Source of the DNA: Cryptomeria japonica
Lineage: Eukaryota; Streptophyta; Pinopsida; Cupressales; Cupressaceae
Length of the DNA stretch: 64,000 nt
Assembly: GCF_030272615.1 (NCBI RefSeq)
Contig: NC_081406.1
Location: 214,060,997-214,124,996 of the forward strand
Direction: 5' to 3'
In this document: positions 31,857 through 43,459 of the stretch, piece by piece
How the letters are laid out: each line of letters begins with the position of its first letter
Numbering within the stretch: the first letter of the stretch is position 1
The notes under the pieces: generated by a model
The model's input: the letters and a program-made list of their open reading frames with translations, nothing else
Told to the model about the DNA's origin: nothing
Database searches by the model: none
Translations under genes and position numbers: made by a program

Positions 31857-32243
31857 TCAATAGAAGCTTTCAGTGATGAAAGGTACAAAGTCCTCGTTGA
31901 TGTTTTGCTCTGGCGTTGGTGGTTCTGGTCGAGATGTGTTATATGTGATGCACTCGTCGGGTAGGAATACTGGATTGATCTTTCCTCCGCGGTTTATCTT
32001 TTGATTAAAAGCAGACTTTTGACAGTATGCTCTTGTTTTCAGGGGTTCTTTGTCAAATTCGCTGGATTTGTTTTGGATATAACGTTTGATGTGATGAAGA
32101 TATACCCGATGGGATTTGAAGAGTTGACGATTGATGTATAAAAATTTATTTCTCTTGATGAATTTGGAAAAGCTAGGTTGTTGTTTCTTCAACGTGATGT
32201 TACGATAGAGGTTCTTTCTTCTCAGAATGAGGGGATTAGTCAT
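31857..32243 (-). CDS. Small ORF upstream of gag in element H (128 aa)
   Basis: A 128-codon frame ending 58 bp before the gag ATG, in a different phase. It starts MTNPLILRRKNLYRN. It is basic in its first two thirds (SKFIKRNKFLYINRQLFKSH) and acidic near the end (PEQNINEDFVPFITE). I recognise no domain. Ogre-type Tat elements carry an extra ORF of unknown function at the same place, so position supports a real gene. It could also be a chance ORF in the leader. Confidence 0.45.
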   Translation of the reverse strand: MTNPLILRRKNLYRNITLKKQQPSFSKFIKRNKFLYINRQLFKSHRVYLHHIKRYIQNKSSEFDKEPLKTRAYCQKSAFNQKINRGGKINPVFLPDECITYNTSRPEPPTPEQNINEDFVPFITESFY

Positions 32244-32707
32244 GCATGAGTGATCAATGATTTCCTTTGATTTGTTTGGATTTAGTTGATTCTTGTTTTG
32301 AAAATTTCAAATCTTACTCTATCAAAGTGAAGGCTGCCCCTTCATGACAAAGTGTGTCAAATGATATGGATAAAAGCTTCCCGATCTGGAAACTGGATTT
32401 TGACAATTTTGAAAATTTTTAGACAAGTGTTTGTGAGATAAAATCCGTAAGATGTTAAAGGATTTGATTGATACTAATGATGAAAATGTTCCGGATTATG
32501 ATAGGAAAGATGTCCTCTATTGCTCGATTCATTTTTGGATGCTGACAACTTTGCTTGACACAAATTTGACTTTGAGAAATAGTTTTAATGACTTGTTTTT
32601 GTCACTCTGGTTTGATAAAAGATGTGTTTTGATGAAAAACTGTTTAAAATATTTTTGAAATTTTCAAAATTTTTGGTTTTTCCAACTCTCTATTTTTTTT
32701 TCCTTTT

Positions 32708-33225
32708 TTCACGCGCTAAAACAGATGTTTAATGCGCTACTGAATTTTCCTGATGCGCTAAAATTATTTCCACATGCGCTAATCTGCCCCCGATTACGCG
32801 CTAAAGTATTGATTCTGGAAAATTTTTGTTCTTGACTGTGAAAGATGTACGCGCTAGACTGGGCTTCAGAAGCGCTAACTGTTTAGGCCAATGCGCTAAA
32901 ATAGGCTTTCTACGCGCTAAGATGTTTGTTTCACGCGCTAAAACAGGCTGTTTGAAATTTGCTGTGAAGTTTTTGGGAAAACGATGCGCTACACTGTGCC
33001 TTCTAAGCGCTATCTGTTTCTGTTAATGCACTAACTTTGGATACCTACGCGCTAATATTGTCCTGAGACGCGCTAGAATATGTTTTGCATGCGCTAAAAG
33101 ATTGCTCTTTGTTTTGCTTTGCAGTTGAAACGCTACTGTCTTTGTTGTATGCGCTATTTTGTTCTGTGGATGCGCTAAAATAATTGTTTTACGCGCTAAG
33201 ATGTTGCTCTTACGCGCTAAACTGC
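32708..33225 (-). repeat. TAGCGC motif array, gag leader (proximal block)
   Basis: About 22 copies, seen on the + strand as (A/T)(C/T)GCGCTA, meaning TAGCGC(A/G)T on the minus, sense strand of the retrotransposon. Copies are spaced about 15-35 bp with unrelated spacers. It lies 465 bp upstream of the 128-codon ORF. Confidence 0.85.
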
Positions 33226-34424
33226 CCTGATTTTTCCTTTTTGGTGTTTTTGTGAGGATTTTGATTTTTGTTGAGAGAATTTTTAAGTGTGATGGATGAT
33301 TTTCTGAAATACAAAATGTAAGCATGGCACACAAAGTACAATCATTTCACTTAATCTAACATAAAGTGTATGTTCTGTCAAGGATGTGTTCAAATCCCCA
33401 ATGTTTTAACAGGTTGGATACAAGGTAAACACTTTAGAAAGACTCTTTATTCAAGGGTCATAAGTAACATCATAGCCCACTAGTCTCGATACTCCGTCAG
33501 CTCAAACAGCCGTGTCACCCCCTAGAGGGCGAACATTTTTTTGCCTTTTACCAGAAGTTAACCCAAAGTGAATTGCTTCACAGTTGAGTAGTTATCTTGG
33601 GAGATATATGGTGAGTAATCTTGGGGGCGGATTCTTCCCCACCCTTGCACTATGATGTTACAAATGTTTGGATACTGACTCAGCTCAAAGTTTCTAATGC
33701 TAAGGTTCTTAATCAGGCTTCCCGTTCGGCCGTCAGTGATAAACTCCCTCAGGAGGCTTCCCAACCTTTAGAACAAAGGCTTTACGTATCTCGAGGATAC
33801 TGGGGGAAGGTTAATCACTGCACGCAACCGTTGAAAAGGACTTTCGTCACTTTCCACATTTGATTATAGTGGGTTGGAATTCTTGGCGTCAAAGCCGTTC
33901 CCCACTTAGGTCGTTCCCTTCACACCGGCCATAAACGACTTTAAGAGTTGATTGCAACTCCTCAGGAAGGCAGGCCTGCTAAAGGTTTTAACTGCTTGAA
34001 TTAAAGAAAGCTTTAAGAGTGTTTTGACTTTTTGGTCACCCAGTTAAGGGGAGAGCATATACCTTCCACTTTCGAGACAAGGAAAATAAGTTTGTTATTT
34101 TTAACCTCAAAGACAATAATTTGCTAATTTCTATTTGGAGATGTTGCTCCAACAAGCATGATGTTCTTTTTAATCCTTCATAGCAATAATTATCTAATCT
34201 ATGGAAAATAGATCGTCAACAAAGCAAATTCAATTTTTTTGGAGGTCAACAAAAGAAAAAAAACATTTTTGCTGTAAAAGCAAACTTCCTCGCGTTTCCT
34301 GCGAGAAACCGTTAAAAACCCTGCAAATAGACAGAACGAGAAGACGGTTAGTTTATTTCGGGGGACTTCCACAAGTCTAAAATTTTGAATTTGGTTACAA
34401 AAATCTTCTTGTTTGTTTTGTTTT
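33226..34424 (-). other. Element H leader between the two motif arrays
   Basis: About 1.2 kb without a gene. ORFs such as 33,621-33,863 show no domain. The sequence is of mixed composition and not obviously repeated elsewhere in the window. Confidence 0.5.
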
Positions 34425-34425
34425 G

Positions 34426-34854
34426 TGATGCGCTACAGAACAAACTGTACGCGCTACAATACTCAGCGGATGCGCTACAGTAACTTCTCCATGCGCTATT
34501 CTGTTGGCATGATGCGCTACTCTGTCTGTTGTACGCGCTAATCTATGTTTTTGATGTTTCCCGCGATCCGTTATGCAGGAAAAATTTGAATCTTATGCGC
34601 TAACTGTTAGTTTCAACGCGCTGTAATATGTTTTACAAGCGCTAAAAGGTTAAGTGGATGCGCTAATCTGTTAGGTAGATGCGCTAATCTGTGTTTCGCC
34701 GGCGTCGACACCTACAGGAAAATTTGTCAAATAGTGTTATGCGCTGAGGAACAATGTTCACGCGCTAAGACAGAAAGTACACGCGCTGAATAGTAGGCTA
34801 GAAGCACTAAACTGTTGGGCGGATGCGCTAAAATGTCTTTTCGATGCGCTAATT
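34426..34854 (-). repeat. TAGCGC motif array, gag leader (distal block, next to primer site)
   Basis: About 17 copies of the same TAGCGC(A/G)T motif on the minus strand (for example + strand GATGCGCTAATCTG at about 34,657 and 34,678), ending about 55 bp before the tRNA primer site. With the proximal block, motif copies make up much of the 5' leader RNA. Confidence 0.85.
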
Positions 34855-34908
34855 CTGGTTTCTCGCGTACCTGCAAAAGTCCTCAAATTCAAAAAATGAT
34901 GTGTTATT

Positions 34909-34935
34909 GGGGTTCGAGCCCCACAGTGGGCGCCA
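34909..34935 (-). other. Primer binding site for tRNA-Lys
   Basis: The minus strand begins TGGCGCCCACTGTGGGGCTC, four bases inside the 5' LTR. The + strand equivalent ends GTGGGCGCCA and includes GGGTTCGAGCCCCAC, the T-arm and acceptor of plant tRNA-Lys(CUU). One mismatch (A for G in CACAGTGGG) is expected from memory of the tRNA. Extension of complementarity to about 27 bases is long. Confidence 0.85.
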
Positions 34936-34939
34936 GAAA

Positions 34940-36407
34940 TGTATGCGGGAAAAGTGGTCAAATAAAACTAAATATGTGAAAATATTTCAAATAACTAGTC
35001 CACACACACACAGGACTTCTTGATGCAAGCTATGGAGTAACGTAGTGTTACTCAGCTTCCCAAGGAGGGTCCCATGGTTCTCTATCTCACAATGTCCCTC
35101 AAACCAACATTTTTGCTCTCAGATCACTGAGCAAAATGGTTTAGGGATGGCAAATATGAGAACGAGAGATGCTTTTGATTGATTTTAGTATGAGATGTGT
35201 TGTAAGCTATGTATGATGCTTAAAAATGCAATAAACTAACTATAAGATGACAAGGTTAGTGAACAAACTATCCTAGCATACTATATTTAGTCTATGATTG
35301 AACTAAAATGATAAAGAAATTATTCTAAACATGCATATTAGTCTAATTCCTGATCTAAAAGAGGATAAATGATGAGCATATATGAAATGAAAGCTTAAAA
35401 GAATTTGAGCATAAGTGTGATGCTACAAATTTGAAAGATGATTGTTAAGAATGGAGGAATGAGGGCTCTATTTATAGCACAAACAGGGCAATGGATGGTC
35501 AGGATTGAAAGGTTTAATCAAGGGCCAGGTTTGAAAGTTGGGGATCCATGTGCACAATTTGTACCAATGAAATGGTGACAAGTGTCAATATAGGATTGGG
35601 TTGAGAGAAGAGGTTGGAGGTATTAAAGGCCTGAGAAGACCTCATGGTTATCTAAAGGCTAAGGGTCAAGTCTAAGTTAGGCTTACCCACTGGATTAGGA
35701 GTTAATCCAAGGATAAACCTTTGTGCAAATGATTAAGAGATAATCATGGTCAAAGCATTAATGGCCTGATGAGATCCTTGGGTTGGATAGAGGTTGAGTC
35801 AAAACAAATGTTTTTTTAATGTGGGAGGGTTTGAATTAACCATTAATGGTTATTGGAGACTTTAAGGATTAAGTGGTTGAAGGTTGGAAGCCTTTAATGG
35901 TTTTCAAAGACTTTAAGGGTTTTAGTGGTTGAAGGTTGAAAACCTTCAATGGTTATCAAAGACTTTAAGGTTTTTGAGAAGTGACTTCCCTTTGCTTAGG
36001 GATGTGACAAAGTTTAGAGGAGGGTTAGGTTAATTAGAAGCCATTTAGAAGATTCTAGAAGGGATTAGGAAGGGGTTTGGGATTTTGCAAGTGGATGGAG
36101 GGATAATAGGATTTAATTGAATTAAATGATTTTCATTCAATTTGGTTGTAATTAAATAAATTTGATTTATTTAATTTTGGATAACTATCTAATTAAATTT
36201 GAATTTAATTAAAAGTGGATAGGGGGGATTTAATTGAATAAAATGATTTATTCATTAAATGGTATAGTGAATTTTATTTAAATAAATTGAGTAATTTACT
36301 TAATAAAATAGAAGAATGTGGATAATTTAATTAAATTGGATTTAATCAAATAGAGAAATGAACATAAAATATTCATTTAGAAACATGGTCATTTTTATAC
36401 GTCTACA
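34940..36407 (-). repeat. Element H 5' LTR
   Basis: 1,468 bp copy of the 17,946-19,415 LTR, followed by the CTTAG duplication. It should hold the sense promoter for gag-pol. The AT-rich U3 side (about 36,100-36,380) contains many TTTAATTAAA-type runs, which makes a TATA box impossible to single out by eye. Confidence 0.95.
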
Positions 36408-36412
36408 CTTAG

Positions 36413-38006
36413 AACAACATCCTAATCCCAAAAGTATCTTTGTTGGCCACATCTGAGCTCCTAGACAAGGGCACCCAAGTACCATTTTCCCATGTTTTTG
36501 AGTCTATATTCTAGACACGGGTTCTTCTTTTCTTCCTATTTCTAGATATTTACATTTGGTCTACATATCTAATCTGAAACTATTTGTGCATGTTTCTTAT
36601 TGTCGATTTTACATATTTTATCCTAGATCTTGCATTTAATTTACATCCTAGCTCATTTTCAACTCAATTAAATAGATCTGAATTCACCTTGAGCTCACTT
36701 CTTTTCAATCAAATTTGAGATTGAACCCATTGAATTCACCCTTCTCCTTAATGTAATCATTTGGAAATAAGTCCTATTCCTAATTTGCATGCATGAACTT
36801 GTCAATCTTATTTCCATCCTAATCACTAGGACTATTTGAATTTTTATTTAAAGGGTCAATTAATGTTGTTTGCCATGTTTGGGGTTAGCATGTTGATGTA
36901 TTCCCTACCCTTGCATTCTTGTATGGGTCTAGGTATCAAAAATCACATGTTAGCTTAAGTATTTTTGTTTTAATCCCACAAGTGCTAGTTTATTCAAATG
37001 CTCTATACTAGCATGCCTATATGAGCTTTGATATAAAAAATACCTAGAATATTTGTTCCTTTTTGGAGGCATGTTTGGGTATTTCATTACCCCAAAGGAT
37101 AATATCAACCACATGAATGATAGGGTGTACAAAGGTGTGAGTGAAAGCTATAGCCCAATCCATTTCTTGATATGTTTAGCAAAATCCCAAAGCTTGGGTG
37201 AATCAAAGATATGGGTGCATGGCCAGTCTGAACAACTTGAATAATAATCTTGACCCACACTTCTGATGGAGTGGTGCACATAGATGTATCTAATATACCC
37301 TCTAGTTATTTAGAGGATACCCTTAAATCACTTGAACTATCACAGATAAGACCATTTCATTGATTCTTAGTGTCATGCAAATGATGTAGATAATGTACCT
37401 TGAAGTTACTCATGATGTACTCACTTGAGTAGAGATAGGAATCCTTATAATTGGCTTCTTTAGTCTTCTAGGGAGAGGGAAAAGGTGAGCCCTTGTGCCA
37501 CAAGAGCCCTATATATTGACTCATGAAAGAGAGGTGCCTCACACCAATCTTAGAGTAGGGTATCTAGTGAGTTTTCACTCCTACCTAAATAGTCTAGGTT
37601 CGTGTTATCTATTATATCTTCTTGTTGATACTAATACATACATTTAGTCTATGTTTATCCTCATATCTATTGTGTTTGTTTGATTTTTAGTATCTTTATA
37701 TATTTATTTTAATCAATCATCCCTTTGGTTGTGTGGGATTGCTCTGTGTTTCTATAGACTTTTTGTTAAAAAATGGGTTTTTAGTATATTTGGTAGGTTT
37801 TCCTTGCCTCGATAGTTCCATCCTTCGATAGGTATCCTGTATAAATTAGTTGGATTCCTAATAATTTGGTGGAGTTTCTATCCCTTTAATGGGTCTTCTT
37901 GTCTTTCTTCTTTATTACTTTTGTGGAGGTGGGAACACCAACAAGGGATTTGATTGAGGATAGTCCATATATATCATAATATTTTCTCTTCTTTTATCTT
38001 TGTTTG
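36413..38006. other. Unassigned non-coding sequence
   Basis: AT-rich sequence with short ORFs only (36,950-37,132; 37,053-37,244), no domain seen. It is the right-hand flank of element H's target and may hold remains of an older LTR. Confidence 0.4.
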
Positions 38007-38239
38007 TGTAGATCCTATAATAGTTTGAATTAGGGTTTCATCAACCGAGGTAACAAAACCACCCATTTTGCTTAAAATACCATTACATTGAAAGAAGGAT
38101 AGACCTAATAGATCTAACACTGACCCCTCTAGGGAAAAATCTCTGAAATACTAGTTAGGTTCCACTCGTGTTAGGGTTTTTTCCCTCTTTCTAAGTTGAA
38201 TATTAAAGATCAATCATAAACAATGAGTTATAGTCATTG

Positions 38240-39174
38240 CACAAAGACACCAGCTTGGGTTTGATTAGAAGAAGATGATTCAGATCTGTTCTTAGAAGTG
38301 CGGCCTAATTTTTTGGGGCCATGTTGCTGGTCACCTTGGCCCTCCAAATTTCTCACCATCAAAAGGTGAACTTGTTCGTCTCTATGAATCCTACTGATCC
38401 TCTTGAACCTAACTCTATACCTATTTCGTAAACATAAAAAGAAGGGGGAGATTATTGTGAATAGGGGTTTGCCTAGTTGAAACATTAGTTTAGGAATTAA
38501 CCCTAAATTAAATAATGCAAGTCCTGAAATAAATGTTGGAAAGATATACCTCAAACCTACAATTGTTGCTGATGATGATTTTTTATTTGAGTGTAATCAA
38601 ATATTTTGTATGAAATGACATGAACATGACAAAACCCTAATCACACACACATGCTTGCATAAGAATGATGTAATTTTCTCCAAAATGGTTGAATGAAGAA
38701 TATGCAGCCCTGAAGATCTCTGAAAATACTTGATAATGAATCCTTTAGGTCGAATATATGTGGAGACTTCAATCCAAAATTAATTGATATAATATCCTTA
38801 TATAGGGGTATCTAGGTGAATTACCAATTAGGGCAACCTCCAATGGTCATGCAGAGCCATGAGGATAAAATATTATCGAGGAGATATAACACCTACCACA
38901 TTTTAAATTGGGGATAGATTAGGAGGAAGCATGGGGTTGGGTGCCATGGCCTAGACCAGGGCACTCCATGCCCTGGTCCCTCTCCAATAAGGGCCCAAAC
39001 AATGTCAAAATATGGCGAGTGACCCATGATAGGACCCACAAAAGTTTGTTCATGGGCTCAAAGTTGGAGAATAGGCACAAACCAAACCTAGAAAGGTGAT
39101 GATGATATGTGAGGATAAATTAGGGGCACAAATATGACGTATAAATTGGACCAGTCACAATTTGTGATGCTACA
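38240..39174 (-). repeat. 3' LTR of element B (relative of element A)
   Basis: Shares blocks with the A LTR in the same order: a CTTGTTCGTCTCT block, TAGGGGTTTGCCTAGTTGAAAC, GGAATTAACC, an inverted repeat GACCAGGGC...GCCCTGGTC (about 38,955-38,980), and the end TGATGCTACA at 39,174. The left end was not resolved; it may reach about 38,007. In the minus direction this is the downstream LTR of the gag remnant at 41.2-41.9 kb. Confidence 0.7.
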
Positions 39175-39189
39175 TTTAGCCCCTACTTT
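39175..39189 (-). other. Element B polypurine tract
   Basis: The minus strand reads AAAGTAGGGGCTAAA next to the LTR, one base different from the element A tract. Confidence 0.7.
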
Positions 39190-41221
39190 AATGGGAGAAT
39201 GAGCCTATGAAAATACTCATGGTAAAGTAGATGAAAGATGAAGAAGAGGAGCAATTAGGAGCATAATGACACGAAGATAAGACATCACTAATTTCTAAGG
39301 AGAAAGATCCCACTCTTAGGATCTTAACTCACTCAATCGCATGCAAGGACACGTAAAACAAGACAAAAACAAAAAGGCAAATGAAGACAAACAAAGACAA
39401 AAGACAAAGGACACACAACACACAAAATCTAAAGACCAAAAACAAGACCTCAATTCACCTAGCTAGAGAGACATTAATATCAAAATGTCTCAATGACTAA
39501 TATCATTCTTGAAAATGCAATCTCAAGAACATAACCAATCACATAAAATGAACAAGAGAACACATCATCCATGAACAAAAAATAACAAAGCTATGAGCTC
39601 ATGAGAAGAAAGGGGGAAGCATGGATACACATTCTAGATACATTTTTCTAGGTGATCCATGAGAAGAAGAGTGAGAGAAGACATGGATACACATTTTAGT
39701 TGTGTTTTTATAGGTGATCCTTGTTGAGGAGGATAGTAGAAATAATATAGCTGTATTTTTCTAGTTCCACTCATCCTGCTATGTGTGCAAGTGGTGTTTG
39801 GTTTTAGGTGTTAAGAATTCTGTATAAGAGTTTGTTTTCTCTAGTTTTGAGCATGCAACAAATCATGTAAGACATGAAATGAAAAATAAAAATGTGTGTC
39901 TGGTATCGAGAATATCTCATGTAAGAGTTGTTTTCTCTAGTTTTGAGAATGTGTCACCTTGTGTAAGACAAATATGTGCCAGGTTTTGAGGACATCTCGT
40001 ATAAGAGTTTGTTTGGTCTGGTTTCAAGAATGTGCACCCCGTATATGATATATATAAATTTTGTGTCTGGTTTCAAGCATGAAGCATCTAATGTAAGATT
40101 TTGTTTTCTCTAGTTTCAAAAATGAACACCCTATTTAAGACATTGCAAAAATGTAGTACAATATAGTACAAAGAGGGAAATATGTATGCACCCTCCTTAA
40201 TATGTCAATATAGCCCTATGTTGATGTCTTGAGGAAGCTAGAAACAAGGATACCAACCTTCAACACCAAGAAGATATTATTTTAGGCAACAATGTTCATA
40301 AATCCAAGATAAAGAGGCAATACTCTTACAAGAAAGGATAAGATAGTTGAAAAAGAGATATCTTGCAACAAGTGTAAAGAGGATCCTTGGAGGAGAAGAT
40401 ATCTTTTCTCAAAATACATCTACCTTCAAGAGGAGTTTCTTGAACAATAATAACATCTTCTATGAACAAAATTCAAGGAGAACATGAATGCCCACCTTCC
40501 TCATATTGCTAGGTGAAAGGGATTCTTGATGAAGGATGACACACTTTTGACCCAAAGTGAATGGTTTGTTTATAAGAGATATACATTTCTGAGTGTAAAA
40601 GAGGTTGTAGTCAAGGATACACACCTCTTGAATAAAAGAGAATCCTTGAGAAAACAAACAAGTTCACACAAGGAATGATATCAAATCATAACACTACTCA
40701 ACAAAGGAAAAGTGGATCCTTAGAAAGGATAAGAAAGATCAATGCCCCCCAAGCATAGGGATAATGAGAAGAATTGCAAAACAACTAAGGAGATATTATA
40801 TATTAGAAAATTCACAATGTACTCACATGAAGGAATATTCAATGTAATTAAAGACATCAAGATATGTAAAATGCAACTGTAAAGAAGAGGCAATCTTAAA
40901 AGAATGAAATATTAAGGTGAAGGATCATAAACTCCACTTAGGAAAGATTAATCATAAGAGACATACCATTCCATGCAAGAAAGGATATCAAAGTATGAAA
41001 AATGTAATCCTTAAAGGGAATAGCAAAACTTTAGATAGGGAAAAAAGGGATAGGATAATATTCTTTCCCCCCAAGCATAGAGAAGAATGAACTATGTTGT
41101 TTCCCCAAGATGATTGTAATTTAAATAGCATCACCTCTTATGAAAAATATCCCCCAATGAAGTTGAATTCTAGTGTCATAGGGTGAGGAGCAACATGAAG
41201 GGTGAATGAACTGCTAAAGCA
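39190..41221 (-). other. Element B 3' untranslated region
   Basis: About 2 kb without recognisable coding sequence, purine-rich on the + strand. CCCCCCAAGCATAGGG (about 40,745) and CCCCCCAAGCATAG (about 41,068) recall phrases in the A tail. No pol motif was seen, so B also looks non-autonomous. Confidence 0.5.
39790..40140 (+). repeat. Degenerate minisatellite in element B
   Basis: Imperfect units of about 55-65 bp built on TTTGTTTTCTCTAGTTT(T/C)GAG followed by an ATG-containing stretch and ATGTAAGA. About six to eight units are recognisable, strongly diverged from each other. Confidence 0.65.
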
Positions 41222-41939
41222 CTACCTCCTCTCAAGGAAAAGTGCAAGATCAGTTGTAAGAGCTATGTGAGATACACCATATTGGTATAGAACAAATGTT
41301 TTGAATGATTTATAATTTCCAAGAGAATGAGAATAACTATGATGAAAAATATAATATACATTGTCTTCCTTATCCTTATAATTGTAATTAAGTCTAATGA
41401 AAGGAAAAACAAAATTCTTATCATACTTCAATCTCCAAAAGATTCTACTTGCTAATTTCTCTTGGTAGTCAATGGGAGTAGGTCTTGTCTCTTGAGATAT
41501 AGGACAAGGAAACTTGTTAGAAGATGGATTGTCATCTATACTTTTAATAGTTCCATTATTGACTAGTTCTTGTATACCTTTTTGAAAATCCATAAAATCA
41601 TTGGCATGATGGTAATGAGTTGATGATATGAACAAACTGGAGTGTTTGAGGAAGGAGCACCTTTAGATGGATGATAGGTTCTATGTCTTGTAAGATACTC
41701 CTTAAAGTTTGAAATTCTAAGGGGATCATCCATAGGTGAATGATGAGAATGTCTTAGACCTATGGTACTAGTTTGCATAGGAGGGTTTAAAGGGACTTTG
41801 ATTCCTTGCTTAAATTTTCTAAGTCCTTGTCCAATAAAACCTTGTTTTGATATTATGTTATAGCCACTCAAATAAGAGTTTAATTGAGAAGAAGAAAGAG
41901 CATTATAATGGATTTATTTAAAATTTATAGTGTAATCAT
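41222..41939 (-). pseudogene. Gag C-terminal part of element B (downstream of the J insertion)
   Basis: Two overlapping frames: 41,871-41,563, and after a frameshift near 41,635 the frame to 41,222. They give a gag segment similar in order to element A: a basic linker, then the variant zinc region (CSYHQ ... HHANDFMDFQKGIQELVNNG) equivalent to CHFHRQPGHD...GKIQDLIDNN in A. The protease-like and C-terminal regions are not recognisable. The frame continues upstream across the copia J insertion into 49,344-49,490. Non-functional. Confidence 0.7.
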
Positions 41940-43387
41940 TGTTGGTATTTTTAGATTGTTGGCATTTTGCATATAGATTGCATTAATGATATGTTTTCAT
42001 TGATTTAAATTGAACCGGTGAATGATATTCATAATATTGTTGATGCTATTGTTGATATTGCTTTTGTCTTGTAAGCGGTATGATAAAATTTGTGGAAGAT
42101 GTTGTAAACTGGTATATGGTAGTTTGTAACTTGAACCGGTGTATAAGGTTAAACATTTCTATGCTATGTAAACTGGTAAACCCTACAAGCTGTTTTGTGT
42201 TAAACCCTAACCGATCAAGTTTGTTGGTTTATGTTGAGCGGTAATGATGGAGACATGTGTGATCATTGTATGAGGATAAATTCAGATTGATTTGGTGCAT
42301 TTGTTATCTTGGAAAGGAGAAAAGTGGATTGCATCAAATGCATAGCGCGTGATGAGTTACAAGTCCGATGAAGCGGTGATCATGGAGAGGTTGGAATTTT
42401 GTTGATTAATGTGAAGAGATTGTTATGATTTCTAACGGTCAAGATTGTACCAACTTATTAGTAATATTGATTATGAGAATTAGGTTTTTGTTGTGTTACC
42501 TACCTAGTTGATTTGTATTTAAGGTCGATGAAGTTGTTTGTAAAAAGCATTGGCAAAGTTGGCAAAAATTAGCTGAGTGTGTGGTTGCCAAACCAGTGGA
42601 TGGATCTGCAGTTTGTGTAAAGGTAGATTGAAGCTTAAGAAGGATTTGATCAAGTAGATGTAATGATATTCAAACAGATCAAGAAAACCTGTTGTTTTCT
42701 AAAAATTACAACAAAAATCAGAATCCCCTAACTGGGTAAGCTCTAACAAGCTTGGTTACTTATTAAATCCTCTAACAAGGTGGTCCATTAGTTTGGATTC
42801 TCAAATCATCCATCGAGGTTACTCCTAACAAGGTATTGTACTTTTCATCAAGGCATATTTGTAAATCCCTTAACTAGGTGATTCCTAACGAGAATTAGTT
42901 CTTAATAGGACTTATTGTAAAGATTTAACAAGCTTGGCTCCTAACAGGGCAAACTTCAGAAGAGTTCAGATAGCTATCTTTGTGAGTCTCATCTCACTAT
43001 GGTTTTTACCTATTTGGGTTTTCCACATATAAATATTTGTGTCTAGTGGTGAATGCTTTTGTGGTTATGATCTTATTTGTTGATTTGATTAACTACTTAA
43101 CTATTCTGATAAGGCATGATAATTGGAGGCATGAGAGATGAATATGTTGATATTTGATTAAGGATTGTTGATGTTTACAAGATTGAAGTTGTTTACTGTT
43201 AAGTTGGTATAATAGTTAAACTGGTTGATGATTGATTGATGTTGGTAATCTTTGAGACATTATCTTGACATAGTTATTTATTGATAAGTTTATTTTGAGA
43301 CTGTGAGTTTGTTATCAGTTTTTGAGTATACTAATTCACCCCCCTCTCAGTATTCTACCAGATCCTTATTCTTTCATCATATCATCA
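41940..43387 (+). repeat. Element J 5' LTR
   Basis: Starts TGTTGGTATTTTTAG, ends CATCATATCATCA. TATAAATA at 43,028-43,035 is a plausible TATA box. The stretch 42,720-42,960 contains about eight short phrases of the type CTCTAACAAG or TCCTAACAGG. The C-rich block CACCCCCCTCTCAG lies about 45 bp from the end. Confidence 0.93.
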
Positions 43388-43389
43388 AT

Positions 43390-43400
43390 TGGTATCAGAG
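43390..43400 (+). other. Element J primer binding site (initiator tRNA-Met)
   Basis: TGGTATCAGAG starts two bases after the LTR, the standard match to the 3' end of plant initiator Met tRNA used by copia elements. Confidence 0.93.
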
Positions 43401-43459
43401 AATCTTAGGTACTCTTAGATCTCTAAGCTTAACAACTTGAGGAAAATATCCTGTAGATC

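Larger units (their letters stand above)
17946..36407 (-). mobile_element. Element H: 18.5-kb Tat-lineage Ty3/gypsy element carrying an antisense PMD gene
   Basis: A complete element with perfect 5-bp duplications, CTTAG at 17,941-17,945 and 36,408-36,412, and LTRs of 1,470 and 1,468 bp. By eye the LTRs differ at roughly 16-18 positions (about 1.2%). In sense (minus) order: 5' LTR, Lys-tRNA primer site, a 2.7-kb leader with two TAGCGC arrays, a small ORF, gag-PR, a G-patch-like segment, RT, RNase H, a second RNase H and integrase. Then comes a convergent antisense unit holding a plant mobile domain gene, a polypurine tract and the 3' LTR. Two RNase H domains and extra ORFs beyond pol are features of the Tat lineage (Ogre, Retand, Grande and relatives). 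The copy is defective through stop codons but has no visible frameshift in either main coding frame. Confidence 0.95.

Noticed and set aside
34909-34935. tRNA-Lys 3'-end-like sequence
   Set aside because: Only the last 27 bases match, four bases inside an LTR; it is the primer binding site, not a tRNA gene.
36413-38006. A host gene between elements H and B
   Set aside because: Only short ORFs without domains or splice-supported structure were seen.
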